This document shows, piece by piece, positions 26,621 to 34,784 of a stretch of DNA of 64,000 bases. The notes under the pieces are model-generated. The model was not told where the DNA came from, did no database searches, and worked only from the letters and a program-made list of their open reading frames with translations. This DNA comes from Bacillus_BA songklensis. Lineage in GTDB: Bacteria; Bacillota; Bacilli; Bacillales; Bacillaceae_H. Both the position numbers and the translations under genes were made by a program. The stretch covers positions 186,001 to 250,000 of the forward strand of contig NZ_JBHRZT010000067.1 of NCBI RefSeq assembly GCF_042649685.1, in the 5' to 3' direction. Each line of letters starts with the position of its first letter. Positions within the stretch are counted from its first letter, which is position 1.

Positions 26621-26836
26621 ATGGCCAAAACATTAGTGCTGCAATTTGTGACCACGCAAAACAAAACGGCGAACTTGTCCATTGAAAATCCGATTGAACC
26701 GGTCGATACGGCCAAGGTGAATGCCGCTATGGATCAAATGATTGCAGCGAATGTGTTTATTACATCAGGCGGTGAATTTGTCGGGAAAAAAGGAGCCTAT
26801 GTCGTAGAACGCAACGTAAACGAAATCCAGCTTTAA
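26621..26836 (+). CDS. DUF2922 protein
   Basis: A 71-residue protein: MAKTLVLQFVTTQNKTANLS, then NPIEPVDTAKVNAAMDQMIA and GAYVVERNVNEIQL, the standard DUF2922 layout. It lies 19 bp behind the DUF1659 gene with AAGGAGG ahead, so the two are cotranscribed. A terminator at 26843-26877 follows. No function is known. Confidence 0.85.
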   Translation: MAKTLVLQFVTTQNKTANLSIENPIEPVDTAKVNAAMDQMIAANVFITSGGEFVGKKGAYVVERNVNEIQL

Positions 26837-26842
26837 ACGAAG

Positions 26843-26877
26843 AGGTCCCTCCATCTGTCCAGATGAGAGGGACTTTT
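26843..26877 (+). terminator. Intrinsic terminator after DUF2922 gene
   Basis: GTCCCTC ... GAGGGAC with ATGGA/TCCAT-type inner pairing and seven T. Confidence 0.85.
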
Positions 26878-26897
26878 TTACGAAGGGGGGGAACAGA

Positions 26898-27038
26898 GTG
26901 GAAGAATGGATGACATTTGTATCCGACGTGGGCTTTCCAATTATCGTAACGTTGTATTTGCTGCATCGAATCGAATCAAAGCTAGATACATTGATTACGT
27001 CCATTGAAAAGATACCGGAACAAATGAAACAGGTATAA
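26898..27038 (+). CDS. YvrJ-family small protein
   Basis: A 46-residue peptide beginning with GTG (MEEWMTFVSDVGFPIIVTLY), one hydrophobic helix followed by LLHRIESKLDTLITSI, the diagnostic YvrJ pattern. The GTG follows GGGGGGGAA. It is the third member of the DUF1659-DUF2922-YvrJ cluster, although a terminator intervenes, so it may be expressed at a lower level. Its function is unknown. Confidence 0.85.
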   Translation: MEEWMTFVSDVGFPIIVTLYLLHRIESKLDTLITSIEKIPEQMKQV

Positions 27039-27043
27039 AAGCA

Positions 27044-27090
27044 AGGGGATTTCCCGAAACGACGAATATCATGTCGTTTTGGGAGATCCC
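27044..27090 (+). terminator. Hairpin after YvrJ gene
   Basis: GGGATTTCCCGAAACGAC ... GTCGTTTTGGGAGATCCC forms a long imperfect stem behind the YvrJ gene. Confidence 0.7.
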
Positions 27091-27176
27091 ATCAAATGAA
27101 GCGCCATGGAAAATCCAGCAAAAATAGTTTTTAATAGAAGAAGACATCTGCTTTTCTGAATAAGGGAGGTAAAACG

Positions 27177-27401
27177 ATGAGTATATGGATTGAAAAGATG
27201 GTGGAGGAGAGGTTAACGGAATATGCCTCTTTATATGTAGCAGTTTTTAATAATGAACCATGGAATGAGCACTGGACTGAAAAAAACGCAATCGAGAGGC
27301 TTGAAGATTTTATGAAAACTCCAAAGTTTCAAGGATTTGCCTTGTACGATGAAGGGAAGCTTGTTGGTGTGGCAGCGGGACACGGTCGTGTATTGATGTA
27401 A
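27177..27401 (+). pseudogene. Truncated GNAT acetyltransferase (N-terminal part)
   Basis: A 74-codon frame with GGGAGG ahead of its ATG. It matches the N-terminal half of a GNAT enzyme: LYVAVFNNEPWNEHWTEKNA, then GFALYDEGKLVGVAAGH. The acetyl-CoA-binding RxxGxG half that should follow is absent; the frame stops and unrelated sequence begins. It is therefore a 3'-deleted gene and unlikely to be active. Confidence 0.6.
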
Positions 27402-27493
27402 GAGAACATAAAATTTTACTTGAATTCAATTACATATTTATGTAGTATAGAATTAGCATAAAATGGAAGGGTGAACGTTAAGAAGATGATTTA

Positions 27494-27556
27494 CTAATCC
27501 TATTCTCAAGAAAACAATCGTGATAAAAACGAGATATTTTTCTGGATAGGATTAGT
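27494..27556 (+). promoter_or_regulatory. Inverted repeat in MFS leader, possible attenuator
   Basis: ACTAATCCTAT at 27494-27504 and ATAGGATTAGT at 27546-27556 form an 11-bp perfect stem enclosing 41 nt with a smaller inner hairpin, followed by CTGCCCTTTTAT. It lies 110 bp upstream of a drug-exporter-like gene, where attenuators or leader regulation are common. Confidence 0.45.
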
Positions 27557-27666
27557 CTGCCCTTTTATATACAAAAAGAATGTTATGTCACTAATACCAG
27601 TGGACTGTTTCTTCTTGTATTGTTGTATTGCCTCCTGTCCAGAAAAGTGGAAAAGGAGGTTTTTTT

Positions 27667-28944
27667 ATGAGTACAAGACCAACAAAAAATGGCGGAGTTG
27701 CCCCATCCTCCAGAATGACCGATTTATTCCGTAATCGATTTGTTCAAGTAATCCTTATTTCTGGATTGTTATTGCAAGTCGGAATTTGGGTACGCAATTT
27801 CGCTGTGCTGCTATATGTTATGGAACGTACAGGGGGTGACCCGTTCGCTGTCTCGATGATTTCTGTTGCTGAATTTGCACCTATTTTTATTTTTTCATTT
27901 ATTGGCGGTACGTTCGCTGATAGGTGGCGCCCGAAACGGACGATGATTTCGTGTGATATATTGAGTGCCGTGTCGGTGTTTGCTGTTCTGATTACACTCG
28001 TGTTCGGTACATGGAAAGCCGTGTTCTTCGCGACACTCGTTTCGGCGATTTTGTCGCAGTTTTCACAGCCGTCTGGTATGAAGCTGTTTAAGATGCATGT
28101 GCCTGCTGAGCAGATGCAGGTGGGAATGTCCATCTATCAAACGATGTTTGCCGTTTTTATGGTTCTTGGGCCCATACTGGGAACGTTCGTATTCCAAACT
28201 TTCGGTATTGATGCAGCCATCGGGATCATGGGCGTATCGTTCTTACTTTCTGCCGGAGCGCTGGCCTTCTTGCCTCCGGACCATATGGTGGACGAAGAAA
28301 AGCCGGAGACGACATTGTTGCAGGAAATGGCAAGCGGTATTCGCTATGTGTTGTCAAAGAAACTGTTGGCGTTGCTGGGCTTATGCTTTATGGCGGCTGG
28401 TCTCGGTTTAGGGCTTATTCAACCGCTCAGTATTTTCCTTGTCACTGAACGTCTTGGTTTGCCAAAAGAAAGTTTGCAATGGTTGATGGCTGTCAACGGG
28501 ACGGGGATGATTGTAGGCGGCGCGGCGGCCATGATGTTTGCCAGGACTGTTGCCCCGCAGAAAATGCTCGCTTTCGGCATGCTGGTCAATGCGATCGGGA
28601 TGAGCATTTCCGGTCTGTCCACCAATCTGTGGCTGACATTGAGTGCCCAGTTTTTAAGCGGTCTGGTTTTGCCATGTATCCAAATCGGAATCAATACCAT
28701 GATTTTGCAAAATACGGAAGAGGCGTTCGTTGGCCGGGTCAACGGCATTCTCAGTCCCTTGTTTACGGGAGCGATGGTGGTGACGATGAGCATAGCGGGC
28801 GCGTTGAAAGAGCAATTCTCGCTCGTAGCTATGTTTGAGACGGCAGCCGTGCTATTCATCATCGGACTCCTCTTCATTATGCCATTATATCGTCAGCCGG
28901 TTCAGAAGGGACCTGAGACAGCGAGTGTGAAGGGACAAAGTTAA
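27667..28944 (+). CDS. MFS efflux transporter (macrolide-efflux-like)
   Basis: A 425-residue major facilitator with 12 hydrophobic segments. GGTFADRWRPKRTMI near residue 87 is MFS motif A, and the general pattern is that of MefA/MDR-type exporters. The frame opens at 27628 but the ATG at 27667 follows AAGGAGGT. A structured leader (27494-27556) precedes it. The substrate is unknown; macrolide or other drug export is the family-based guess. Confidence 0.82.
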   Translation: MSTRPTKNGGVAPSSRMTDLFRNRFVQVILISGLLLQVGIWVRNFAVLLYVMERTGGDPFAVSMISVAEFAPIFIFSFIGGTFADRWRPKRTMISCDILSAVSVFAVLITLVFGTWKAVFFATLVSAILSQFSQPSGMKLFKMHVPAEQMQVGMSIYQTMFAVFMVLGPILGTFVFQTFGIDAAIGIMGVSFLLSAGALAFLPPDHMVDEEKPETTLLQEMASGIRYVLSKKLLALLGLCFMAAGLGLGLIQPLSIFLVTERLGLPKESLQWLMAVNGTGMIVGGAAAMMFARTVAPQKMLAFGMLVNAIGMSISGLSTNLWLTLSAQFLSGLVLPCIQIGINTMILQNTEEAFVGRVNGILSPLFTGAMVVTMSIAGALKEQFSLVAMFETAAVLFIIGLLFIMPLYRQPVQKGPETASVKGQS

Positions 28945-29039
28945 GGTGGTTTACGTTAAACTTGCCATTAATCGGTTAACACTCTGTCCCCTTTGGAGTT
29001 AGGCTGTGAAATGACCAAAAATTCGATGTCACCATTTGA

Positions 29040-29275
29040 TTTATTAAACATTTTCCCACTTCAAGAAATCATAGCCCAATGAGTAAGTGGGAGATGAATT
29101 TCGGTAGGCGTTAGCCTAAGTTTTTGGTATACTATTCCTGAACGAATTCTAGTGTGGTGCTAGTTGCGTAAATAGAACTTGTCTGGTTAAGAAACAGACG
29201 GTTACGTTGGTGTTCGCAGGAATCTCTCACTTCAAACAACTCGTAAGGGTGTTAAGTGGGAGTAGTTCAAAGATG
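29040..29275 (+). mobile_element. TnpB-less IS200/IS605-type element (probable)
   Basis: The 3' end AGGAATCTCTCACTTCAAAC ... AAGTGGGAGTAGTTCAA is the characteristic right-end hairpin and GTTCAA terminus of IS605/IS1341 elements. A similar hairpin marks the left side (CCCACTT at 29055-29061, AAGTGGG at 29085-29091). No tnpA or tnpB frame lies between. The interior may be a relic of the guide (omega) RNA region. It could be a non-autonomous derivative. Confidence 0.5.
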
Positions 29276-29298
29276 CTTTCTATACACTTGAAAAATGG

Positions 29299-29328
29299 AA
29301 AAAGCACCCATTTGGTTTGGGTGCTTTT
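29299..29328 (+). terminator. Strong hairpin
   Basis: AAAAGCACCC / GGGTGCTTTT with a 9-nt loop, just right of the IS605-type end. Confidence 0.75.
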
Positions 29329-29400
29329 GGTCACTTTCTTGGTTGCTTATCGACGGTGTGAAAACCTTACTTACAACAGATGCACTTAAGGTTTATGCTA

Positions 29401-29508
29401 TCAACACCAGCCGACGCAGGAAGCACCTACGATAATAAGCAAGATGAACAATACAACAATCAATGCAAAGCCAGCGCCGTAGCCAGCACCTGCAACTGCT
29501 CCACCCAT
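29401..29508 (-). CDS. YjcZ-family sporulation membrane peptide
   Basis: A 35-residue peptide: MGGAVAGAGYGAGFALIVVL then FILLIIVGASCVGWC. A Gly/Tyr-rich head, the strictly conserved GFALIVVLFILLIIVGA helix and a short Cys-containing tail are diagnostic of the YjcZ/small sporulation protein family. The ATG is preceded by GGAGGTG. It indicates an endospore former. Confidence 0.9.
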   Translation of the reverse strand: MGGAVAGAGYGAGFALIVVLFILLIIVGASCVGWC

Positions 29509-29611
29509 TAACCACACCTCCATCAACATTTGTTTATACTATATGTAGATTAGGGCATTTTGGGAATAGGCTATATCCCATTTTGTTTGAACAATTACAT
29601 TGTTACATTCA

Positions 29612-29638
29612 TAAAGCCTGCCATTAAGGCAGGCTTTA
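29612..29638. terminator. Hairpin
   Basis: AAAGCCTGCC / GGCAGGCTTTA with a 5-nt loop. The 29641-29812 stretch beside it holds no gene; a short GGAGGTTCATGGG start looks like a dead YjcZ-type leader. Confidence 0.65.
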
Positions 29639-29812
29639 CGGAGGTTCATGGGAAGAAGGCGGCGGTGTTATTCCTAATTGTGTTCATTAAATAATATGTG
29701 GGATACAAGCTTGAGGTGTTAAAAATTGTCATGTAGTTTTATTTTTATGGAGGGATGGATTAGTCTGCATGCAGGGGCTTCGCTTCTATATTATGAAAGA
29801 TAAACAGCCGGC

Positions 29813-29840
29813 ATGCTTAACAAGCCGGCTTGTTAAGCAT
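29813..29840 (-). terminator. 28-bp perfect palindrome ending a small acidic gene
   Basis: ATGCTTAACAAGCC joined directly to GGCTTGTTAAGCAT. It overlaps the stop codon of the leftward 51-residue gene. Confidence 0.7.
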
Positions 29841-29995
29841 TAAGACGGATCGACTTCATCAAAAGACATGGTTACAACTTTTGTGTAATCACCGCGTTTC
29901 ACTTCTTCTTCGGTTGCCTCTGCCTCCAATTCCTCGAGGTCACTCAAGCCCGGTGCGACCGTTGGTGTGTCTTCACGTTTTTCTTCTTTGCGCAA
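29840..29995 (-). CDS. Small acidic hypothetical protein
   Basis: A 51-residue protein starting from TTG eight bases after AAGGAGTGA. The sequence is highly acidic (LSDLEELEAEATEEEVKRGD) with a conserved-looking tail YTKVVTMSFDEVDPS. No membrane helix or cysteine. The combination of a good ribosome binding site, an abutting terminator and a biased composition supports a real gene. I do not recognise the family. Confidence 0.6.
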   Translation of the reverse strand: MRKEEKREDTPTVAPGLSDLEELEAEATEEEVKRGDYTKVVTMSFDEVDPS

Positions 29996-30310
29996 GTTTG
30001 CTCACTCCTTTTTCTTTTATCTATTCCCGAACCGGCGATATATTATGAGCGCTGTCAGAGTTTCCTTCTTCACCTGAAGTAGTTAAAACATTAGAAGTTA
30101 AGGTTAACATAGGTTGTTATTTCAATTACATTCCCCTTGCCCCATGAGCCCGAATGGCCGCGGTATCAACGATCTTGGGAAATCTTTGTTCAAGGGTGCC
30201 GTACAGGAAAGAAGCATGATTACGAATACGTCTACGGGCCAATTGGAGGAGGTCATCTAACAGACCCTAATAAAATCAAAGCCTCCAATAAAAGGGGAAA
30301 ATAAATATGG
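29996..30310. other. Intergenic with unresolved coding remnants
   Basis: Around 30130-30302 both strands show protein-like frames: forward ending YEYVYGPIGGGHLTDPNKIK and reverse containing ARRRIRNHASFLYGTLEQRF. Neither has a start or ribosome binding site. One is probably the tail of a deleted gene; I cannot decide which. Confidence 0.25.
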
Positions 30311-30649
30311 TTAGATATCATTTGGAGCATCTTTATTGTTCGAAGGTTTTCGACCAACCCCCTTTTTTAAAAATTCATCATGTAATGCAGAGTCGATAAA
30401 ATGGTTAGAAGCAATAAGTACCAATTGATCTCGATTGTCGTAGACATGATAGCTATCAACAAAGTCCCTGATGGCCTCAAAAGTTTTCGGTACAAGTCTA
30501 TGGGTGTTTTCGATAACGTGGGGTGGTATTTTTCTCCCCGTAATCTTGGCCCTTTCATTCGCACGTTGTTTAGCTAACAAAAGAGGAAGATTCGGTAAAT
30601 GTACGCGTTGGCGATTTTTCTTGCAATTGTCCTCTACTGTAGCGATCAA
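30311..30649 (-). pseudogene. Zeta-toxin-like kinase, C-terminal fragment
   Basis: A 112-codon frame reading VHLPNLPLLLAKQRANERAK, GRKIPPHVIENTHRLVPKTF and VDSYHVYDNRDQLVLIA. This resembles the C-terminal half of zeta-toxin/AAA kinases (ERAxxRAxxTGRxVP, then the VYDN strand). The N-terminal P-loop half is absent and no ribosome binding site precedes the frame. A dead fragment is most likely. Confidence 0.5.
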
Positions 30650-30768
30650 GCCATTTATTAGTACGTGCTTCCTTTTTCAATCATAGGAATGATCGTGTCA
30701 AGTCATCATTACACCTGTGAAAAATTCTTTTTCTGTTGAGTTCATCAGTATGGTCCTCGTTTATTTTC

Positions 30769-30810
30769 AACAACAAAAGCCGGCTGCCGTCCCAGCTGGC
30801 TTTTGTTGTT
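30769..30810. terminator. Strong hairpin beside dif-like site S2
   Basis: AACAACAAAAGCCGGCTG / CAGCTGGCTTTTGTTGTT, one mismatch, 6-nt loop. It sits two bases left of site S2 and serves as terminator for the leftward ferritin-like gene. Confidence 0.8.
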
Positions 30811-30811
30811 C

Positions 30812-30839
30812 GGTTTCAATAACGGGCCTTATGTCAACT
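30812..30839 (+). other. dif-like Xer site S2
   Basis: Left arm GGTTTCAATAA, centre CGGGCC, right arm TTATGTCAACT. The centre and right arm are identical to S8 at 56520-56547. Confidence 0.5.
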
Positions 30840-30889
30840 ATCGTGTAGGGAATAAACGAGACCAATTAGTTGATCTCTTTAAACATATT

Positions 30890-31327
30890 TTAAAGACTAG
30901 TGCAAAAATACAAAAACCACACAGCATGATTTTGTTCGTCTGCTGCTGCTCGGCGAAACTGCTCTTTAATGTATGGATCTTGTGCTTTATCCGAAATATC
31001 CAGATAGAAGTCCACTGTTTCTTGTTCGTCTTTAAATGCAAATTTTAGGCCTTCTTTGTAATTCTTGGGACATGGTTCAGTGATTTCAGGTTTAGGTTGT
31101 TTACCTGTCAAGTTCATATAAATAGCTGAAAATATTTGATAATGACGAACCTCGTCTTGTCGAATTTCAAGGATTTGTTTCTTTTCTTTTTCTGTAGCGG
31201 CATTTTTAGCTAATTTTCCATAACAGGAAATAGCACTATATTCACCATTAATAGCCTTTGCAATGTCATTAATTAAATCTGAGTCAACCCTGACATAATT
31301 GTAGAATGGAAGCTGAGAATACACCAT
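30890..31327 (-). CDS. Ferritin-like/rubrerythrin-type protein (YhjR-like)
   Basis: A 145-residue four-helix protein with the two E...ExxH half-sites of a di-iron centre: NGEYSAISCYGKL (Glu29) with RQDEVRHYQIF (Glu/His), and KDEQETVDFYLD with AADEQNHAVWF. Size and pattern resemble B. subtilis YhjR, a spore-associated ferritin-like protein. The ATG follows AAGGAGG. Together with the next gene it makes a 1.4-kb module bounded by dif-like sites S2 and S3. It likely acts in peroxide or iron protection. Confidence 0.82.
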   Translation of the reverse strand: MVYSQLPFYNYVRVDSDLINDIAKAINGEYSAISCYGKLAKNAATEKEKKQILEIRQDEVRHYQIFSAIYMNLTGKQPKPEITEPCPKNYKEGLKFAFKDEQETVDFYLDISDKAQDPYIKEQFRRAAADEQNHAVWFLYFCTSL

Positions 31328-31451
31328 GTATACCTCCTTATTTTTAAACGAAGAGTTGATACATTTTATGCTGCGAAATAGTTAGAGTATAACCTCAACT
31401 AACTTGAAAACGATTATGGAGTGGGGATGAATCACAAGAAAATCCGTCTGT

Positions 31452-31904
31452 TCAACGCCCAACTCCCCCATGAAGTACATTTGATGTTAAAAAGACTCCA
31501 ACAGGAGGCAAGGCCTTACTGCTAATAGGAGGTCCAGTGAGACTTGTATCGGTTGTTGCAATCCAAGTTCCATACTCACCTGCTTGTAAAGAGGGAGGCT
31601 TCATAATAAGCCGTCCACTTAAAATAGAATGTCGAATTCTAATCGAGGGATCATCAAATATCGTTAAATTACCAGAATACGTGGCATAAGGTGAATCAAA
31701 TCTTATTTGTTTGGTGCTTTCATCCCAATATCCATTAATTGGAATATCCCTGCCGCGAAAATTAACTGTACCAGTTACCCTGTTACCTGTAACAGAGTTG
31801 ATGTTGAATGTGCCATAAACGACGGGTCTACCACCTACAGCAGCGTGGATACCCCACCGTGAGGGGAATGGTATACTAACCATGGTTTTCTGTGCAGTTT
31901 GCAA
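31452..31904 (-). CDS. Hypothetical beta-rich protein
   Basis: A 150-residue protein starting at TTG seven bases after AAGGAGAG. It is built of alternating short strands: VVYGTFNINSVTGNRVTGTV, INGYWDESTKQIRFDSPYA, TYSGNLTIFDD. The pattern and length suggest a small closed beta-barrel, but no named family is recognised. There is no signal peptide or cysteine. It is transcribed leftward ahead of the ferritin-like gene, 120 bp away, and both lie within the S2-S3 module. Confidence 0.6.
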   Translation of the reverse strand: MQTAQKTMVSIPFPSRWGIHAAVGGRPVVYGTFNINSVTGNRVTGTVNFRGRDIPINGYWDESTKQIRFDSPYATYSGNLTIFDDPSIRIRHSILSGRLIMKPPSLQAGEYGTWIATTDTSLTGPPISSKALPPVGVFLTSNVLHGGVGR

Positions 31905-32243
31905 AGTTCATCTCTCCTTAATTTCAAAAAATGAGAATACACGAATGGGATTTAATAAAGAATATGCGTTTACCTATCTCGTTTCTTGGGCCAGTATCCT
32001 TGTTTGATAAAAAATAAATAAATGCAACGCATGATATTTTGTTGCATGCGGTTATGTAAAGTGATAGTAAAGTACATATTCCCTTGTTCTTCAAAAAAAC
32101 AACTCCTTTTATCATTTTTATCTTTTTGATGACCTCAATCAATATTCTGTTCCGCTATTGTCCTGGGGGTGGGCATTTGTCCTGTTTGAGGAAAGAATAT
32201 TTTATAAGACTTGTCTGAAAATTGAGGATATGAGGGGTTTTTT

Positions 32244-32271
32244 AGTTCCAATAACAAGTTTTGTGTCAACT
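32244..32271 (+). other. dif-like Xer site S3
   Basis: Left arm AGTTCCAATAA, centre CAAGTT, right arm TTGTGTCAACT. The left arm matches 8 of 11 dif positions; the right arm differs from TTATGTCAACT at one base. It marks the right edge of the ferritin-like module. The rest of 31905-32322 has no gene. Confidence 0.45.
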
Positions 32272-32322
32272 AGATGCGTATGAGATAAATACAATGGAGA
32301 TACTACGTTTTGAGATGGAAAT

Positions 32323-32526
32323 ATGAAAAAGGTGCTTATGCTATTAGTCATTCTGGTTAGTGTCTCTTTCTTTAATGCTTTTGCTGAAAAACCGGAAAAC
32401 TTAATATGTCCAAAATCAAAAAATGTAATGAATGTCTCTGCAGAAAAGGATAAAGAAAGTCTTATTAAAGCATTAGAAATATTGATTCCTGAAGTATATG
32501 GTTCAAGTCCTGGAACCCTTATATAA
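32323..32526 (+). CDS. Small secreted hypothetical protein
   Basis: A 67-residue protein with a signal peptide (MKKVLMLLVILVSVSFFNAFA) and a short mature part ending ALEILIPEVYGSSPGTLI. The ribosome binding site GAGATGGA is weak. It is 31 bp ahead of an L,D-transpeptidase gene and may be cotranscribed with it. The mature portion is short and may be the head of a larger exported protein that was truncated. No family recognised. Confidence 0.45.
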   Translation: MKKVLMLLVILVSVSFFNAFAEKPENLICPKSKNVMNVSAEKDKESLIKALEILIPEVYGSSPGTLI

Positions 32527-32557
32527 AGATTTAAGATAAAAGGTTGTGTAAGCATTC

Positions 32558-33217
32558 ATGAAAACAAATGTATTATTTGCTGTCAAAATTTTTTTGCTAA
32601 TATCTTTATTCTCCTTTTCATCGGTCAATGCGGAAAGTGGAGAAAATGTTTATATCAAAGTGAATCTGTGGTCAAATGAACTCTATGTAATTAAGAATAA
32701 TAAAGTAATCGGGGAATATCCTATTTCTCCGGGAACTGAGGAATCTCCCACTCCTATTGGAATCTTTAAGGTAGTGGAAAAATCAAAAGCATGGGGCGGC
32801 GGATTTGGTACACGTTGGCTAGGTTTAAATGTTCCTTGGGGTGAGTATGGAATACATGGAACAAATAAACCGGGGTTAATTGGCAAAAATGTAAGTAGTG
32901 GTTGTGTTCGTATGCGTAATGAAGATGTGGAAGCGTTGTTTGAAATCATCCCGGAAGGGACGATTGTCTATATAGATGGACCTGTTACTGGAATGGGGAA
33001 AGGAGAGTTTAAAAACTTGTCCTTTGGTTCAAAAGGAAATTTAGTACAGCTTGTTCAAGAAAGGTTAAAAGCTTTAGGGCTGTATAATGGAATGGTAAGT
33101 GGAATTTACGATTTAGAGACAGAAAGGGCCGTTAAAAAATTTCAAAAAATAAATCGTTTACCTGTAACCGGCGGGGTCACTGTTCGTGAGTATATACTAT
33201 TAGGATTGTTAGAATAA
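32558..33217 (+). CDS. L,D-transpeptidase with peptidoglycan-binding domain
   Basis: A 219-residue exported cell-wall enzyme. An N-terminal signal peptide is followed by a YkuD domain (about residues 28-145) whose active site is GIHGTNKPGLIG ... SSGCVRMRNEDV, with catalytic Cys in SGCVRM, and a C-terminal PG_binding_1 domain (LVQERLKALGLYNGMVSG ... AVKKFQKINRLPVTG). It forms 3-3 or anchoring cross-links in peptidoglycan. Such enzymes are common in sporulating bacilli. The gene is preceded by a small secreted protein. Confidence 0.92.
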   Translation: MKTNVLFAVKIFLLISLFSFSSVNAESGENVYIKVNLWSNELYVIKNNKVIGEYPISPGTEESPTPIGIFKVVEKSKAWGGGFGTRWLGLNVPWGEYGIHGTNKPGLIGKNVSSGCVRMRNEDVEALFEIIPEGTIVYIDGPVTGMGKGEFKNLSFGSKGNLVQLVQERLKALGLYNGMVSGIYDLETERAVKKFQKINRLPVTGGVTVREYILLGLLE

Positions 33218-33266
33218 TGACCAAATTTGGACATTTTATAGGATACGAACAAGGGAGGGATTTTAG

Positions 33267-34784
33267 TTGGCATGGATTCTTTGGCTGTACCTATTCAATA
33301 CGTTCTTTATGCTAATCATAGCGATCCGCGAGGTACGCCGGCCGGCCAAGGCTTTGAATTGGCTAGCCATCGGCCTCGTTTTACCTATCATCGGTTTTGG
33401 ACTCTATCTCAGCACATCGAATCCCGTGCGTGTTCGTCGAGAAAGACTGACTTCTCCGGATAATGAGTCGGACACGTTGCCTGATTCATTTAGCCACTCA
33501 GCCTCGGTCATTGCTCATGCTTTACGGCATTTGACTGTACATGGACTTCGGGCCGGTCGAGTCCAAGTACTTACGAACGGCATTGAAACATATGAAAAAC
33601 TTTTCGAATCCCTACAGAACGCCCAAAAAACGATTGATCTGGAATATTACATATATCGGGATGACCAAATTGGCAGACGCATCACGGACCTGCTGATCAA
33701 ACGGGCCGCAGCCGGTGTTCGGGTCCGCTTTGTGAGAGACGGTTGGGGGAGCCGGAGATTTCCGCGACGTCAGATCATTCGGATGATGGATGCTGGGATT
33801 GGATGCCGAACGATATTTCCATTGCGCTTCCCGTGGATAATATCCAATTGGAATTACCGGGATCATTGTAAGATTGCCATGATCGACGGAAAGGAAGCTT
33901 TTACAGGTGGTATCAACGTCGGGTATGAATATACCGGATTGAAGCCGAACGTAGGGTTCTGGCGCGACACTCATGTGCGAATTGTAGGTGAAGCTGCAGT
34001 CGATTTACAGGCTGTCTTCGACGTTCATTGGAACATCGCTTCACCGGAACGAATGAAGACGAGAACACGCTGGAACACAAAAGCTGAGGATGCACTAAAG
34101 CCCATTCAGGGTCCAAAGCATATATCGCCGAACATCGCTCCACCCGGCAGGGCGGCTTTTTCTGGATGGTCGGCAGAATGGGGCATTGAGTTGGGCACCA
34201 TAAATGGCACCACCCCAAGCACAGAGGCGTTGCAGAAAGCGTATGTGCAGACGTTGGAAGGTAATCCTGGAATTCCTACTCAAGTTATACGGGAGGCCTA
34301 CTTCATTTGCCTGACACAAGCGACCCAGACCATTGACATTACCACCCCCTATTTTGTGCCCGATGCAGATATCATCATGGCGATAAAGGCAGCCGTGGCG
34401 CGGGGTGTGCGCGTAAGATTGCTGGTTCCTCGCCACGTGGATCCCAAAGTAGTAGGCCCTGCCAGCCGCACCTACTACGGAGAACTGTTGGAAGCCGGGG
34501 TCCATATCTATCTGTACAACAAAGGCATGTTGCACGCGAAGCTGATGATCATCGATGGGGAGATTGCCGAAGTAGGGGCCGCAAACTATGATATGAGAAG
34601 TTTTCGCCTGGATTACGAGGTATGCGAAGTCTTTTACAGTACCGACGTGGCGCGGGAACTTACGGAGCAATTCGAGCGCGATCTCACTGATTCTGTACCA
34701 TTACGAATCGAAGATTTACTGCAGCGCTCCCTTTCACAGCGCATTATTGAACAAGGAGCCCGTCTGTTTTCCCCGTTGTTGTAG
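33267..34784 (+). CDS. cls: Cardiolipin synthase, phospholipase D type
   Basis: A 505-residue membrane enzyme joining phosphatidylglycerol molecules into cardiolipin. A TTG start follows AGGGAGGGA. Two N-terminal membrane spans (PLDc_N; AWILWLYLFNTFFMLIIAI) precede two HKD motifs: HCKIAMIDGKEAFTGG near residue 202 and HAKLMIIDGEIAEVGAAN near 418. The C-terminus ends SQRIIEQGARLFSPLL, family-typical. Codon use looks more GC-rich than its neighbours, and the gene is monocistronic, so transfer into this zone is possible. Confidence 0.92.
   Translation: MAWILWLYLFNTFFMLIIAIREVRRPAKALNWLAIGLVLPIIGFGLYLSTSNPVRVRRERLTSPDNESDTLPDSFSHSASVIAHALRHLTVHGLRAGRVQVLTNGIETYEKLFESLQNAQKTIDLEYYIYRDDQIGRRITDLLIKRAAAGVRVRFVRDGWGSRRFPRRQIIRMMDAGIGCRTIFPLRFPWIISNWNYRDHCKIAMIDGKEAFTGGINVGYEYTGLKPNVGFWRDTHVRIVGEAAVDLQAVFDVHWNIASPERMKTRTRWNTKAEDALKPIQGPKHISPNIAPPGRAAFSGWSAEWGIELGTINGTTPSTEALQKAYVQTLEGNPGIPTQVIREAYFICLTQATQTIDITTPYFVPDADIIMAIKAAVARGVRVRLLVPRHVDPKVVGPASRTYYGELLEAGVHIYLYNKGMLHAKLMIIDGEIAEVGAANYDMRSFRLDYEVCEVFYSTDVARELTEQFERDLTDSVPLRIEDLLQRSLSQRIIEQGARLFSPLL

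Noticed and set aside
28930..28994. AAGGGACA...TGTCCCCTT inverted repeat behind the MFS gene
   Set aside because: The stem is short with a long loop and no T tract, so I did not call a terminator, though it may end the MFS transcript.
29207..29389. 60-codon frame across the IS605-type right end
   Set aside because: It lies in the structured end and adjoining terminator; no ribosome binding site.
32046..32056. Possible dif right arm TTATGTAAAGT
   Set aside because: The matching left arm is not present at the right distance.
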